64,000 nucleotides of DNA. Origin: Streptomyces sp. Tu 3180 (GTDB lineage Bacteria > Actinomycetota > Actinomycetes > Streptomycetales > Streptomycetaceae). The position numbers and the translations under genes were made by a program. The stretch lies in NCBI RefSeq assembly GCF_009852415.1, contig NZ_WOXS01000002.1:3184501-3248500 (forward strand). The letters run 5' to 3'. Under the pieces are notes generated by a model, which worked only from the letters and a program-made list of their open reading frames with translations, was not told the DNA's origin and did not search any database. Within the stretch, counting starts at the first letter, position 1, and each line of letters begins with the position of its first letter. This document shows, one piece after another, positions 10,268-19,196 of this stretch.

Positions 10268-10864
10268 TCAGACCGCCAGGTGCCCCAGGTCGTTCCAGCT
10301 CTCCAGGGCCGGCTCGCCGTACGCCCAGCCCAGGACCGACAGCGACGTCGGGTTGAGGCGGATGCGGGCCGCGAAGTCGAGGGGCAGGCCCAGCCAGCGG
10401 GCGCCGATGGAGCGCAGGATGTGCCCGTGGGCGAAGACCAGCACGTCCCGGTCGGCCGAGCGCGCCCAGGCCACCACCTCGTCCGCGCGGGCCGTCACCT
10501 CGGCCGTGGTCTCCCCCTCGGGGACTCCGTCGCGCCAGATCAGCCAGCCGGGGCGGCCGGCCTGTATCTCGGCCGGGGTCATGCCCTCGTACGCCCCGTA
10601 GTCCCACTCCATGAGGGTGTCCCAGGTCCGGGCGCGCTCGCCGAAGCCGGCGAGTTCGCAGGTCTCCCGCGCGCGGGACAGGGGGCTGGTGCGCACCTCG
10701 ACGTCCGGCAGCCCGTCGTACGGCGCCCGGTGCAGGCGCTCGCCGAGCAGCTTGGCCCCGCGCCGGCCCTCCTCCAGGAGCGGTACGTCGGTCCTGCCGG
10801 TGTGCTTGCCGGACAGCGACCAGGCGGTCTGTCCGTGCCGGACCAGCAGGATGCGCGGTGCCAT
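10268..10864 (-). CDS. Histidine phosphatase family protein (phosphoglycerate-mutase-like)
   Basis: 198 residues of the RHG phosphatase superfamily. The catalytic phospho-accepting histidine is in [11 protein letters not shown] (His10). A second arginine is in [11 protein letters not shown], the acid residue in [10 protein letters not shown], and the second histidine in [11 protein letters not shown]. Full length for a single-domain broad-specificity phosphatase. The substrate is not predictable. It converges on the TPR regulator; the 71-bp gap between them is a run of GCGCGGCG-type inverted repeats that probably ends transcription from both sides. Confidence 0.88.
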   Translation of the reverse strand: MAPRILLVRHGQTAWSLSGKHTGRTDVPLLEEGRRGAKLLGERLHRAPYDGLPDVEVRTSPLSRARETCELAGFGERARTWDTLMEWDYGAYEGMTPAEIQAGRPGWLIWRDGVPEGETTAEVTARADEVVAWARSADRDVLVFAHGHILRSIGARWLGLPLDFAARIRLNPTSLSVLGWAYGEPALESWNDLGHLAV

Positions 10865-11048
10865 GGGAGACCTTCCGGGGGAGACTCACAAACGGAACCC
10901 CTCCATCATCGCGCACCCCCTCCGCGGGCAACCCGGGGGGCGATCTCAGCGTCTATCAGGGCCGAAGGCGTCTCGCAGGGGGCGCGTACACCGTAGAGTG
11001 GCTGGCCGCCGACGGGCGCCGCGCGAGCACGAGGGGGAGGGCGATCGG

Positions 11049-12008
11049 ATGCCGCACACCGAGACACCGGGCACCGAGGCGGTCCCGGCGACCCGGCTGC
11101 GCTGGTGGACCGAGCTGCCGCTGATCGTCCTGGTGTACGCCTGCTACTCGGCGGGGCGGCTGGTCGTCCGGGGCGACGTCTCCGACGCCGTGGACCACGG
11201 CCTGGCGATCCTGCGCATCGAGAAGGCCCTGTCCCTCAACGCCGAGCACCCGCTGAACCGTCTCTTCACCCGGGAGCCGTGGATAGGCATACCCGCCGAC
11301 TTCTGGTACGCGTCGCTGCACTACCTGGTGACGCCGGCGCTCCTCGTCTGGCTGTTCCGCTCCCGCGCGGTGCACTACCGCGCCGCCCGCACCTGGCTGA
11401 TGACGTCCACCTTCATCGGCCTGATCGGCTTCACCCTGCTGCCCACCTGCCCGCCCCGGCTGCTCGACGCGAGCCACGGCTTCGTGGACACGATGGCCCA
11501 CTACAGCTCCTGGGGCTGGTGGGGCGGCGAGGCGAGCGCCCCGCGGGGTCTGGGCGGGATGACCAACCAGTACGCGGCGATGCCGAGTCTGCACGTCGGC
11601 TGGGCCCTGTGGTGCGGGGTGATCCTGTGGCGGTACGGGCAGACGCGCCTGACGCGGACGGCCGCGGTGGTCTATCCGCTGGTGACCGTGATCGTGGTGA
11701 TGGGCACGGCGAACCACTACTTCCTCGACGCGGCCGCGGGGGCGGCCGTCATGGGCGCCGGGCTGCTGCTGGCCCCGGCCGTGATGCGGTGCGCCGACCG
11801 GGCCAAGTCCCGCTTCCTGCCCCGTGTCGCACCGGTCGCGGCGGACTCCTCCGGCACCCGTTCCCCGGTTGTCAGTGCGGGATGCCAGACTTCCGCGGGT
11901 GAGCGATTTCCACGGCAGCGGCAGCACACGTCGCGGTACGGAGCAGGGACCGAGCCCGATGCCTCCCCCCCGGGCGCGGGGGAAGACGCTCCGGCACCGG
12001 CTCGCTGA
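11049..12008 (+). CDS. PAP2-family membrane phosphatase
   Basis: 319-residue integral membrane protein with about six helices. The phosphatase core appears as YAAMPSLHVGWALW (PSLH motif) and GTANHYFLDAAAG (catalytic His and Asp). This is the AUR1/inositol-phosphotransferase-like branch of PAP2 enzymes, acting on lipid phosphates at the membrane. The C-terminal 60 residues are hydrophilic, disordered and overlap the start of the next gene, so part of that tail may be poorly constrained. GGGGGAGGG precedes the ATG. Confidence 0.85.
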   Translation: MPHTETPGTEAVPATRLRWWTELPLIVLVYACYSAGRLVVRGDVSDAVDHGLAILRIEKALSLNAEHPLNRLFTREPWIGIPADFWYASLHYLVTPALLVWLFRSRAVHYRAARTWLMTSTFIGLIGFTLLPTCPPRLLDASHGFVDTMAHYSSWGWWGGEASAPRGLGGMTNQYAAMPSLHVGWALWCGVILWRYGQTRLTRTAAVVYPLVTVIVVMGTANHYFLDAAAGAAVMGAGLLLAPAVMRCADRAKSRFLPRVAPVAADSSGTRSPVVSAGCQTSAGERFPRQRQHTSRYGAGTEPDASPPGAGEDAPAPAR

Positions 12009-13128
12009 GCTGCGCGGCCCGCAGGTCCCGGCCAAGGCCCTGGACGCGCGCGCCCTGTCCGCCCTCGCCGCCAACCCGGGCTGCAGACGGCGCGCGATCC
12101 TCGACGGCGCCGGTGTGGACAAGGCGGCGCTGGCGAGCGCGTTGGGCTCGCCGTCGGTCTTCGGGCAGTCGCAGTTCGCGTTCGTGCGGGGCAACGCGTT
12201 CGAGGCGAAGGTGAAGGCCGACGGCGGTACGGAACTGCTGCGCCTCGCCCACGAGAAGCTGGACCGCGCGGCCGAACCGCCCGCCGGCGCGCGCGTGCCC
12301 GACCTCACCGCGCAGGGCCCCGAGGGCCGCACCGCGCGCACCGAACTGGCCCTGCGCGAGGCCACCGAGGCCGCCACCGCCGCCCCGGGCACCTGGACGC
12401 TGCTCGACCACCCGATGCTCGCGCTCGACGTGGCGGGCTCCCCCGCCTTCCTGGAGCCGGACGCGGTGGTGGTGCACCCGGACGGCAGCTGGACGGTCGT
12501 GGAGATCAAGTCCTTCCCGATGCTGGACGGCGCCGCCGATCCCGCGAAGGTCGGCGCGGCGGCGCGCCAGGCCGCGGTGTACGTGCTGGCCCTGGAGCGG
12601 GTCGCCGCGCGGCTGGAGCCGTCCCCGCGCGTGCGGCACCGGATCCTGCTGGTGTGCCCCAAGGACTTCTCCAACCTGCCCACCGCGTCCGCCGTGGACG
12701 TGCGCAGGCAGCGCGCGGTGACCGCCCGTCAGCTGGACCGGCTCACCCGCATCGAGGAGATCGCCGACACGCTCCCCGAGGGCACCTGCTTCTCGCCCGA
12801 GCTGCCCGCCGAGCGCCTGACGGCGGCCGTGGAGTCCGTCCCCGCGACGTACGCGCCGGAGTGCCTGTCCGCGTGCGAGCTCGCCTTCCACTGCCGGGAC
12901 CGCTCCCGCGCGGCCGGCGCGGTGACCCGCCTGGGCCGTCCGGTCCGCGCGGAACTGGGCGGCCTGGCCACGGTCGAGGACGTGCTCGCGGCGGCCCGCG
13001 GCGAGGCCGGTGACCCCGACGACCCGGCGGTGGCGGCGCTGCGCCGGGCCGCGGCCCTGCGCGCGGAGGCGCTGGCCGGCGCGGGCGTGCCCGCTCCCGC
13101 CGCGCGGGAGGTGGCCCCTTGTCGCTGA
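11899..13128 (+). CDS. Cas4/AddB-like PD-(D/E)XK nuclease with a four-cysteine Fe-S cluster
   Basis: 409 residues from a GTG start; an ATG at 11959 is an alternative. The nuclease core shows LEPDAVVVHPDGSWTVVEIK, that is Asp188, Glu202 and Lys204, followed by a helix with a Gln and Tyr (ARQAAVYVLAL) as in RecB-type nucleases. One cysteine in NPGC (Cys62) and three near the C-terminus in ECLSACELAFHC (Cys322, 326, 332) give the one-plus-three layout that binds 4Fe-4S in Cas4, AddB and Dna2. It heads an operon with an unknown protein and an SF1 helicase, with overlapping starts. The likely role is processing of DNA ends or flaps together with that helicase. I infer this from motifs; I know of no study of this operon. 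Confidence 0.75.
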   Translation: MSDFHGSGSTRRGTEQGPSPMPPPRARGKTLRHRLAELRGPQVPAKALDARALSALAANPGCRRRAILDGAGVDKAALASALGSPSVFGQSQFAFVRGNAFEAKVKADGGTELLRLAHEKLDRAAEPPAGARVPDLTAQGPEGRTARTELALREATEAATAAPGTWTLLDHPMLALDVAGSPAFLEPDAVVVHPDGSWTVVEIKSFPMLDGAADPAKVGAAARQAAVYVLALERVAARLEPSPRVRHRILLVCPKDFSNLPTASAVDVRRQRAVTARQLDRLTRIEEIADTLPEGTCFSPELPAERLTAAVESVPATYAPECLSACELAFHCRDRSRAAGAVTRLGRPVRAELGGLATVEDVLAAARGEAGDPDDPAVAALRRAAALRAEALAGAGVPAPAAREVAPCR

Positions 13129-14732
13129 TCGACACCCTCGCCCGCCTCGAGGCCGTCAGCACCGGCCGCGCCCGGCCCGCCGCCACCGTCAGGCACCGCC
13201 ATCTGTCCGAGCGGCCGCTGGTGTTCGTGCCGCTCACCACCGCCGGCGAGGCGGGCGCCCCGCTCGGCGCGCTGGTGGGCACCGACCGGGACGCGCCGCG
13301 GCTGCTGGTCGTGCCGCAGCCGCGCGACCGCGACCTGCGGTTCGCGTTCCTGTCCGAACTGGCCGACGTGGTCCTGCCCTACGTCGACGGATTCGCCGGT
13401 GCCGTGGAGGCCGCCGAGCGCAGCGAGACCGACCCGGAGACCGGCAAGCGGGTCAAGGTCGAGGTCGAACTGTGCTCGGACGCGCCCCAGTTGATCGTGC
13501 CGTCCCGGGCCGGCATCGACCTCGTACGGCTCCTCGGGCGCTCCATGCGTTTCCGGCGCACGGCGGAGCAGGACCCCGAGGCCCCGTTCCCGGCGCCGCC
13601 CCGGGTGCCGTTGCTCGGGCGGTGGCTGACGCACTTCGGGGAGCGGGCCCGGGTGCCCGGCTCCTCGCTGCTGCTGGCCGTGACCGACGTCCTGGCCCGG
13701 CACTGGGCGACCGGGCAGTCCTCCCTGGAGGACCAGCACCTCGGGGCGCTGCTCGCCTGGATCGACCCGCCCGAGGGGCGGTCCGGCGCCGAGGCCGCGC
13801 AGGAGGCCGAGCTCGCGCGGGACGCCGACGGCCAGTTGCTGTGCCCGCCCGCGGGCCCGGCGACCGACCCGGCGTTCGACAACAAGCTGCTCGCCCCCGC
13901 CATCGAGCGCTACGACCGGGCCCGCACCGCGCTCGCCGCCGCGGAGGACGGGCTGGAGGCCGACGACCGCCTCGGCGCCCTGACCGCCGCCGAGCGGGAG
14001 ATCCGCGCACTGGTGGAGAGCCGTACCCGGCCCACCTGGGACGCGGTGTGGCGCGGGCTGGACCTGCTGCGGGAGCTGCCGGAGGGGGCGCGCGTCGAGG
14101 AGCGGTGGACGCGCGACCGCTGGTCGTTCACCGGCCACCGGGACCGGGTGCTGGCCGGCGAGCCGCCGCAGCCGCGCCGCGACGACGCGGTCACCGCGGC
14201 CAACAAGCTCGCCGTGCGCGAGCGGGAGCAGGCCCGGCTGGAGGCGCAGGAGGCGCTGGACGACCCGCTGGTGATGGCGGGCCGGCGGCTGGCCGGGGAG
14301 GCGTTCGCGGGCGAGGTGGTCGACGTGGTGATGGCGTACAGCGAGAGCAAGCGCCCCAGCCCCCGTCCGCTGGTCACCGTCCGCACCGACGACCGCCCCC
14401 ACCTGGGCGAGCGGACCCGGGTGTACCGCACGCTGGGCGGGAAACCGCAGACCGCGGAGTTCGCCGGACACCGGGACGGGCCGGGCGACGACGGCGACGG
14501 CACCCTGGTCGTCCTGCGGATCATGGACAAGATGGGCCGCGGCAAGGAGCCCGAGGAGGGGTCCGTGCCGGAGAAGGGCGACCGCGTGTGCTTCACGCTG
14601 TTCGAGCACGAGCCGCGCGGCGGGGCGAAGCTGCCCGATCCCGAGGAGACGCCGTGGACCCACGGCGGGCCGCCCGGTGAGGAGGCCGTGCCGGAGGCCG
14701 CCGACCCGGTGACCGAGGAGGACGTGCTGTGA
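13119..14732 (+). CDS. Unknown middle protein of the nuclease-helicase operon
   Basis: 537-residue soluble protein that I do not recognise. It begins at TTG (13119), inside the preceding gene, with a very strong GGGAGGTGG four bases upstream. The N-terminal 300 residues are alpha/beta in character with alternating hydrophobic strands; residues about 250-400 are rich in Glu, Arg and Ala and probably helical, including a likely coiled coil (AVREREQARLEAQEALDD). The C-terminal part has a small beta domain (TLVVLRIMDKMGRG) and an acidic tail. No nuclease, helicase or zinc motif is apparent. It overlaps the nuclease by 10 bp and the helicase by 4 bp, so the three products are probably made in fixed ratio and may form a complex. 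Confidence 0.75.
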   Translation: MSLIDTLARLEAVSTGRARPAATVRHRHLSERPLVFVPLTTAGEAGAPLGALVGTDRDAPRLLVVPQPRDRDLRFAFLSELADVVLPYVDGFAGAVEAAERSETDPETGKRVKVEVELCSDAPQLIVPSRAGIDLVRLLGRSMRFRRTAEQDPEAPFPAPPRVPLLGRWLTHFGERARVPGSSLLLAVTDVLARHWATGQSSLEDQHLGALLAWIDPPEGRSGAEAAQEAELARDADGQLLCPPAGPATDPAFDNKLLAPAIERYDRARTALAAAEDGLEADDRLGALTAAEREIRALVESRTRPTWDAVWRGLDLLRELPEGARVEERWTRDRWSFTGHRDRVLAGEPPQPRRDDAVTAANKLAVREREQARLEAQEALDDPLVMAGRRLAGEAFAGEVVDVVMAYSESKRPSPRPLVTVRTDDRPHLGERTRVYRTLGGKPQTAEFAGHRDGPGDDGDGTLVVLRIMDKMGRGKEPEEGSVPEKGDRVCFTLFEHEPRGGAKLPDPEETPWTHGGPPGEEAVPEAADPVTEEDVL

Positions 14733-16084
14733 CCACCGAGGCCGTGGCCCCCGAGGCCGTTCTCGACCCCGGTGCGGCGGCCGCGCGCGCCACCGACGCG
14801 ATCCTGGGCGACACCCTGCACGGCGCCGCGCGCGGTGTCGTCGTGGACTCCCCGCCCGGCGCCGGCAAGTCCACCCTGGTGGTCCGCGCGGCGCTGGAGC
14901 TGGCCGGGGCGGGCCGCCCGCTGATGGTCGTGGCGCAGACCAACGCGCAGGTGGACGACCTGGTGCTGCGGCTCGCCGAGAAGAACCCCGACCTGCCGGT
15001 CGGCCGGCTGCACAGCAGCGACACCGACCCCTACGACAAGGCGCTCGACGCGCTGGACAACGTCCGCACCTCGGCGAAGGCGGCCGATCTCGCCGGCCTC
15101 GACGTGGTGATCTCCACGGCGGCGAAGTGGGCGCACGTCAAGGGCGTCGAGCCGTGGCGGCACGCCATCGTCGACGAGGCCTACCAGATGCGCTCGGACG
15201 CGCTGCTCGCGGTGGCCGGGCTGTTCGAGCGGGCGCTGTTCGTGGGCGACCCGGGCCAGCTGGACCCGTTCGCGATCGTGGGCAGCGAGCAGTGGGCGGG
15301 CCTGTCGTACGACCCGTCGGCGTCCGCGGTGACCACGCTGCTCGCCCACAACCCGGAGCTGCCGCAGCACCGGCTGCCGGTGTCCTGGCGGCTGCCGGCG
15401 TCGGCCGCGCCCCTGGTGTCGGACGCGTTCTACCCGTACACGCCGTTCCGCAGCGGCACCGGCCACGGCGACCGCAGGCTCGCCTTCGGCGTCCCGTCGG
15501 ACGGTTCGGGCCCGGACCGGGTGATCGACGAGGCGGCCGGGTCCGGCTGGGGCCTGCTGGAGCTGCCCGCCCGGCACACCCCGCGCACGGACCCGGAGGC
15601 GGTGCGCGCGGTGGCGGCGGTCGTGCGCCGGCTGCTGGACCGCGGCGGCGCGGCCACGTCCGAGCGGTCACCGGACCCCGTTCCGCTGACCGCCGGCCGG
15701 ATCGCCGTCGGCACCGCGCACCGCGACCAGGCGGCGGCGGTACGGGCGGCGCTCGCGGAGCTGGGCGTGACGGACGTCACCGTCGACACGGCGAACCGGC
15801 TCCAGGGCCGGGAGTACGACGTCACGGTGGTCCTGCACCCGCTCTCCGGCCGCCCCGACGCCACCGCCTTCCACCTGGAGACGGGCCGGCTGTGCGTGCT
15901 CGCCTCCCGGCACCGGCACGCGTGCATCGTCGTGTGCCGGGAGGGGGTGGACGCCCTGCTGGACGACTACCCGTCCACGGAGCCGGTCCAGCTGGGCACG
16001 CTCGTGAAGTTCCCGGACGGCTGGGAGGCCAACCACGCGGTCCTCGCCCACCTCGCCGAACACCGCGTCCGGTGGCGCCCCTGA
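14729..16084 (+). CDS. Upf1/Dna2-like superfamily 1 DNA helicase
   Basis: 451-residue ATP-dependent helicase. Motif I is VVDSPPGAGKST (residues 38-49), motif II AIVDEAYQ, motif III FVGDPGQLDPF, motif IV region SWRLP, motif V DTANRLQGREYD and motif VI LCVLASRHRHA. The order and short spacing fit the Upf1-like SF1B class; no UvrD-type 2B insertion is seen. GTG start overlaps the previous stop as GTGA. Together with the Cas4-like nuclease two genes upstream it makes a split version of the nuclease-plus-helicase pair that is fused in Dna2. Function in repair, replication or defence is open. Confidence 0.85.
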   Translation: MTTEAVAPEAVLDPGAAAARATDAILGDTLHGAARGVVVDSPPGAGKSTLVVRAALELAGAGRPLMVVAQTNAQVDDLVLRLAEKNPDLPVGRLHSSDTDPYDKALDALDNVRTSAKAADLAGLDVVISTAAKWAHVKGVEPWRHAIVDEAYQMRSDALLAVAGLFERALFVGDPGQLDPFAIVGSEQWAGLSYDPSASAVTTLLAHNPELPQHRLPVSWRLPASAAPLVSDAFYPYTPFRSGTGHGDRRLAFGVPSDGSGPDRVIDEAAGSGWGLLELPARHTPRTDPEAVRAVAAVVRRLLDRGGAATSERSPDPVPLTAGRIAVGTAHRDQAAAVRAALAELGVTDVTVDTANRLQGREYDVTVVLHPLSGRPDATAFHLETGRLCVLASRHRHACIVVCREGVDALLDDYPSTEPVQLGTLVKFPDGWEANHAVLAHLAEHRVRWRP

Positions 16085-16301
16085 CCCGCGCCCCGGCAAC
16101 CGGACGACGAACACCGGACCCACCGGCCCCACCGGTCCCACCGAGCCCGCCACCGCCGCCCTCGCCGGACGGGGTCCGGCCCGCGGCCGGTGGCGGCCCC
16201 GGCGAAGGAGTGAGGCCCTCTTGCGGGGGCGCGGGACAATGGACGGTGGCCCACTCTTCCAGCGGGTCGACCGCGACGTACGCGTACGAGAAGGAGAAGT
16301 C

Positions 16302-16667
16302 ATGGCGGAGCCCACGCCGCGTCGGAACCAGCCGCGGCTACGCCCCGCGCCCCTGCTGTTCGAGCCCGCGGCGGCGGCCGCCGATCCCGAGCACTTCTTC
16401 GACCTGGAGTCGATCGACGATCCGCGCGCGCTGCTGGAGCGGGCGACGGAGCTGACGCTGGCGTTCCGCGCCGCGGCGGACCGGGCGACGGAGTTCCAGG
16501 CGATGGCGGCGGCCCAGCTGGCCGACCCCCGGCGCTTCGACCGGCTGACGGCGGCCGACATCGCGGAGCGCGCCGAGTGGACCGAGGACTACGCGAAGAA
16601 GATGGTCGAGTTCGGCCGGGACCTGATGCGCGGCGGTGAGGGCCCGGGGGACGTCGACCCGGCGTGA
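16302..16667 (+). CDS. Conserved hypothetical small protein
   Basis: 121-residue hydrophilic, mostly helical protein, unrecognised. It contains DPEHFFDLESIDDPRALLERATELTL-type helices (cut here into repeats of Ala, Arg and Glu) and ends in a Gly/Asp-rich tail. AAGGAGAAGTC directly before the ATG is a near-perfect ribosome-binding site. It follows the helicase operon by 217 bp and is probably transcribed separately. The sequence in that gap shows no gene. Confidence 0.65.
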   Translation: MAEPTPRRNQPRLRPAPLLFEPAAAAADPEHFFDLESIDDPRALLERATELTLAFRAAADRATEFQAMAAAQLADPRRFDRLTAADIAERAEWTEDYAKKMVEFGRDLMRGGEGPGDVDPA

Positions 16668-16824
16668 GCCCCGGGATCCGGCGGCGCGGTGCGGTCCCGC
16701 CGGTTCCGGCCCGAACAGGCGTGGCATATGCCGGGCGGGCACGATACCGCCTCCCCGGACGCCGCGTCCCGGATTCCGGCAACCCTGGGAGACCGTCCCC
16801 TCACGCCCGGTAGACCTGTGCGCC

Positions 16825-17415
16825 ATGAGCAGCACACGGAATGCCTCCGACATCAGCGGCGTCACCCCGGACGGCGCCGCCTGGCTCGCCTCGGCAGGCA
16901 CGTATCCGCGCAGCACGCTCTCGCACTGGAGGGAGCGCGCCGGCGCCCCGGTCGTCCTGCCCTGCGGCACGGTCTTCGACGTGGTGAGCGCGCCCGCGGT
17001 CTTCGGGCGCCGGATGCTGGACCGGATGTGGGACGAGGGGCCGGGTTCCGGGCCGGTGGCGGAGTTGCGGGGCCGGATGCTGCTGTTCGCGGCGCCGGGC
17101 ACGGCCCAGCGGCTGCCGGCCCTCCTGGAGTGGGAGGAGTGGGGCGCGCACGGCCGCGCCGACGCCGTCCCGCCGCTGCTGTGCCACGGCACCGGCGACG
17201 CGGTGACGGTCCCGGCCCCCGTCGGCGGGGCGGCCGCCCCGGCCCGCTCCGGCTCGCGCTGGCTCGTCGCCCCGGACACGCGTCACCCCTGGCTGCCGGG
17301 CCCGGAGGTGCTGCTCTGGGCGGCCGTGCGGGCGGCCCGCGCGGCCGTGCGGATATCGATTTTTCCTCCCGCCGACCAGGGTGCTAATGTCTACGACGTC
17401 AGCAGGCGCCGCTAG
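16825..17415 (+). CDS. Short protein of the bifunctional primase/polymerase N-terminal type
   Basis: 196-residue protein that resembles the actinobacterial single-domain proteins annotated as bifunctional DNA primase/polymerase N-terminal family. Visible features are GVTPDGAAWLASAGTYP, HWRERAGAPVVLPCGTVFDVV and the C-terminal RWLVAPDTRHPWLPGPEVLLWAAVRAAR (quoted in parts in the literature of such proteins as the conserved segments). The catalytic acidic residues of true primases are not clear, so activity is uncertain. Its stop codon lies ten bases inside the following tRNA-Lys gene, so the tRNA promoter lies within this coding sequence. Confidence 0.65.
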   Translation: MSSTRNASDISGVTPDGAAWLASAGTYPRSTLSHWRERAGAPVVLPCGTVFDVVSAPAVFGRRMLDRMWDEGPGSGPVAELRGRMLLFAAPGTAQRLPALLEWEEWGAHGRADAVPPLLCHGTGDAVTVPAPVGGAAAPARSGSRWLVAPDTRHPWLPGPEVLLWAAVRAARAAVRISIFPPADQGANVYDVSRRR

Positions 17416-17479
17416 CTCAGTTGGTTAGAGCAGCTGACTCTTAATCAGCGGGTCCGGGGTTCGAGTCCCTGGCGGCGCA
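17406..17479 (+). tRNA. tRNA-Lys (CTT), copy 1
   Basis: 74-nt cloverleaf: acceptor GCGCCGC/GCGGCGC with discriminator A, D arm GCTC/GAGC, anticodon stem GCTGA/TCAGC with loop CTCTTAA (anticodon CTT), and T arm CGGGG/CCCTG. No CCA is encoded. It is identical to two further copies in the window. A -10-like TAATGT lies at 17385-17390. Confidence 0.98.
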
Positions 17480-17490
17480 CGACACGGGAA

Positions 17491-17520
17491 AGACCCCCTG
17501 CGAGAGCAGGGGGTCTTCTT
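17491..17520. terminator. Intrinsic terminator shared by tRNA-Lys copy 1 and the M6 protease gene
   Basis: A 10-bp perfect stem (AGACCCCCTG with its complement) and a 6-nt loop lie 11 bp after the tRNA, followed by TCTTCTTC. The gene on the other side converges, so the hairpin can act in both directions. Confidence 0.85.
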
Positions 17521-17542
17521 CGTGCGCGCCTCCTGCCGGCGA

Positions 17543-18862
17543 TCATCCGGTGGTGATCTTCACCGTCCACGCCCCCGACGCCGTGCGCCCCTCCACCTCC
17601 ACCCGTACGGGCTCCCCCGGCACCGTGAAGCTCTCGCCGAGGGCGACCGGGGCGTCGGCGAGGGGCGGGTAGACCGAGTCCCCGTGGCAGGCCTCGGTGT
17701 GCGGGTGGGCGTCGACGACCTCGATGGGGCCGCCGCCGGACTCGGTGCCGCTGCTCACCCGGTAGACCAGCACCCCCTGCCGGCAGGCCGCCGCGTCGTT
17801 GCCGACCGGGCCGCGGACCTCGAAGGCGAGCACGCTGTCGGCGCCGGTGCGCACGACCGCGAGCTTGGCGCCCCGGCCGAGGCCGAAGGACGGCGCCCCG
17901 GCCGCGCCCGTCACCGGCACCCCCGGCCCCGCCTCCAGCGGCTCCAGCGTCAGCCGCACCGGGCCCGCGTCCTGCACGCACCGCACCTGCCGGGGTTCCA
18001 GCCAGCCCAGCTTCCACTTGTGCCAGCCGAACAGGTCGGGCGCGAGGGCGAACTGGCTGCCCATCAGGTCCCAGTCGCCGACGTGGGTGTCCCAGTCGCC
18101 CTTGCCGTCCACCGGCCGGTGGTAGAGGTCGGGCAGGTCGAAGACGTGTCCGGTCTCGTGGGCGAGGACCAGCCGGTCCGGGGGGTGGTTCTCGAAGACG
18201 GTGACGACCCGGCGGATGTCGGTGCCGTCGGCCCGCAGCGGGGTGTCCAGGTTGACGACCTTGGTGGCGTCGGAGTCCACGCCCGGCGCGTCCGGGTCGG
18301 CGACGAGGTACACGACGTCGTACCGCGAGAAGTCGACCTGCCCGTCCGCCGCGGCGAGCGCGTCGCGCAGGTAGGCCGCCCGGTGGTGGACGGTCCAGTC
18401 GCGCCGTATGGCGTACGCCGTGGACGGGCGCGGCATCCGGATCCAGTGCCGCAGGGCGTGCGGGCGCAGCGTGAACCTGCCGTAGGAGGCCCGCTGGAAG
18501 AAGCGGCTCGTGGCCGGGAAGTGGTCGGCGGCGAGCTCCTCGGGCGTGGTCAGGGGGTGCGAGTCCGGGAAGGACAGGAACACCATCACCGCGTCCAGCC
18601 GGCGCGCCGGGCGCGGGTAGGCGGTGTTCCAGGTGTCCAGGCCCTCGGAGTGGTGCGCGTCGGTGCGGGTCAGGGCGCAGGGCGCCGCGGAGAAGGGCTC
18701 GGCGGAGGAGGGGACGGTCACCATCGAGGTCGCCGCGAGCGCCGACATGGTGGTGCACATCGCCGCCGTACTGCGCAGCCGGGGCCGTACACCCGAACGG
18801 CTCAGCCCCTTGAGGGCTTCCCGGCCGACTCCTCGTCCTCTCAGGGGGAGCTGACGCGGCAC
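17543..18862 (-). CDS. Secreted M6-family metalloprotease
   Basis: 439-residue zinc protease (M6/immune inhibitor A-like). The GTG at 18862 has GGAGG five bases upstream. A long basic N-region leads to a hydrophobic segment (AAMCTTMSALAATSMVTV) and a probable signal-peptidase site after SSA. The zinc site is HETGH at residues 235-239 within LVLAHETGHVFDLPDLY; His235, Glu236 and His239 are intact. A second conserved M6 segment is GDWDLMGSQFALAPD. The C-terminal 120 residues form a beta-rich domain with a Cys pair. Expected to be active outside the cell; substrate unknown. It is preceded by a 334-bp promoter region and ends at the shared tRNA terminator. Confidence 0.88.
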   Translation of the reverse strand: MPRQLPLRGRGVGREALKGLSRSGVRPRLRSTAAMCTTMSALAATSMVTVPSSAEPFSAAPCALTRTDAHHSEGLDTWNTAYPRPARRLDAVMVFLSFPDSHPLTTPEELAADHFPATSRFFQRASYGRFTLRPHALRHWIRMPRPSTAYAIRRDWTVHHRAAYLRDALAAADGQVDFSRYDVVYLVADPDAPGVDSDATKVVNLDTPLRADGTDIRRVVTVFENHPPDRLVLAHETGHVFDLPDLYHRPVDGKGDWDTHVGDWDLMGSQFALAPDLFGWHKWKLGWLEPRQVRCVQDAGPVRLTLEPLEAGPGVPVTGAAGAPSFGLGRGAKLAVVRTGADSVLAFEVRGPVGNDAAACRQGVLVYRVSSGTESGGGPIEVVDAHPHTEACHGDSVYPPLADAPVALGESFTVPGEPVRVEVEGRTASGAWTVKITTG

Positions 18863-19196
18863 GGGGACCTCCGGGAGACGGTTCACGGGACACCGCACCC
18901 AGAGTGTGTGTGTTTGTCGCACTACGCCCTGTTCAGCTGCACCGGACGGGTGAGAAAGCCGGATCCTTCCGCCGGGGCCGCCGACCGGGGCGCCGCGGGA
19001 ACCCCGAACCACTCACGGAACGTCACAACTGGTCGGAGGCCCGACGAAGCCGATCCACCGGCGGACCGAAACGGTCGGGAAGAGATGCGGGACCGTCCCG
19101 GAGACCGGACAGTGGCGGAAAGGGCCTGACGTCGGCCTCTATGATCGGCAGACTTTCCTGCACGGACAGCGATCGAGTGCACTGCGGGAGCGAGCG
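18863..19196. other. Divergent intergenic region without a gene
   Basis: This 334-bp gap separates the divergent protease and GGDEF-EAL genes. It includes a short GTGTGTGTG run near 18904. I see no convincing ORF, RNA or palindrome. Single GTCAC half-sites resembling a BldD half-box are present but no inverted pair is clear. Confidence 0.4.
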
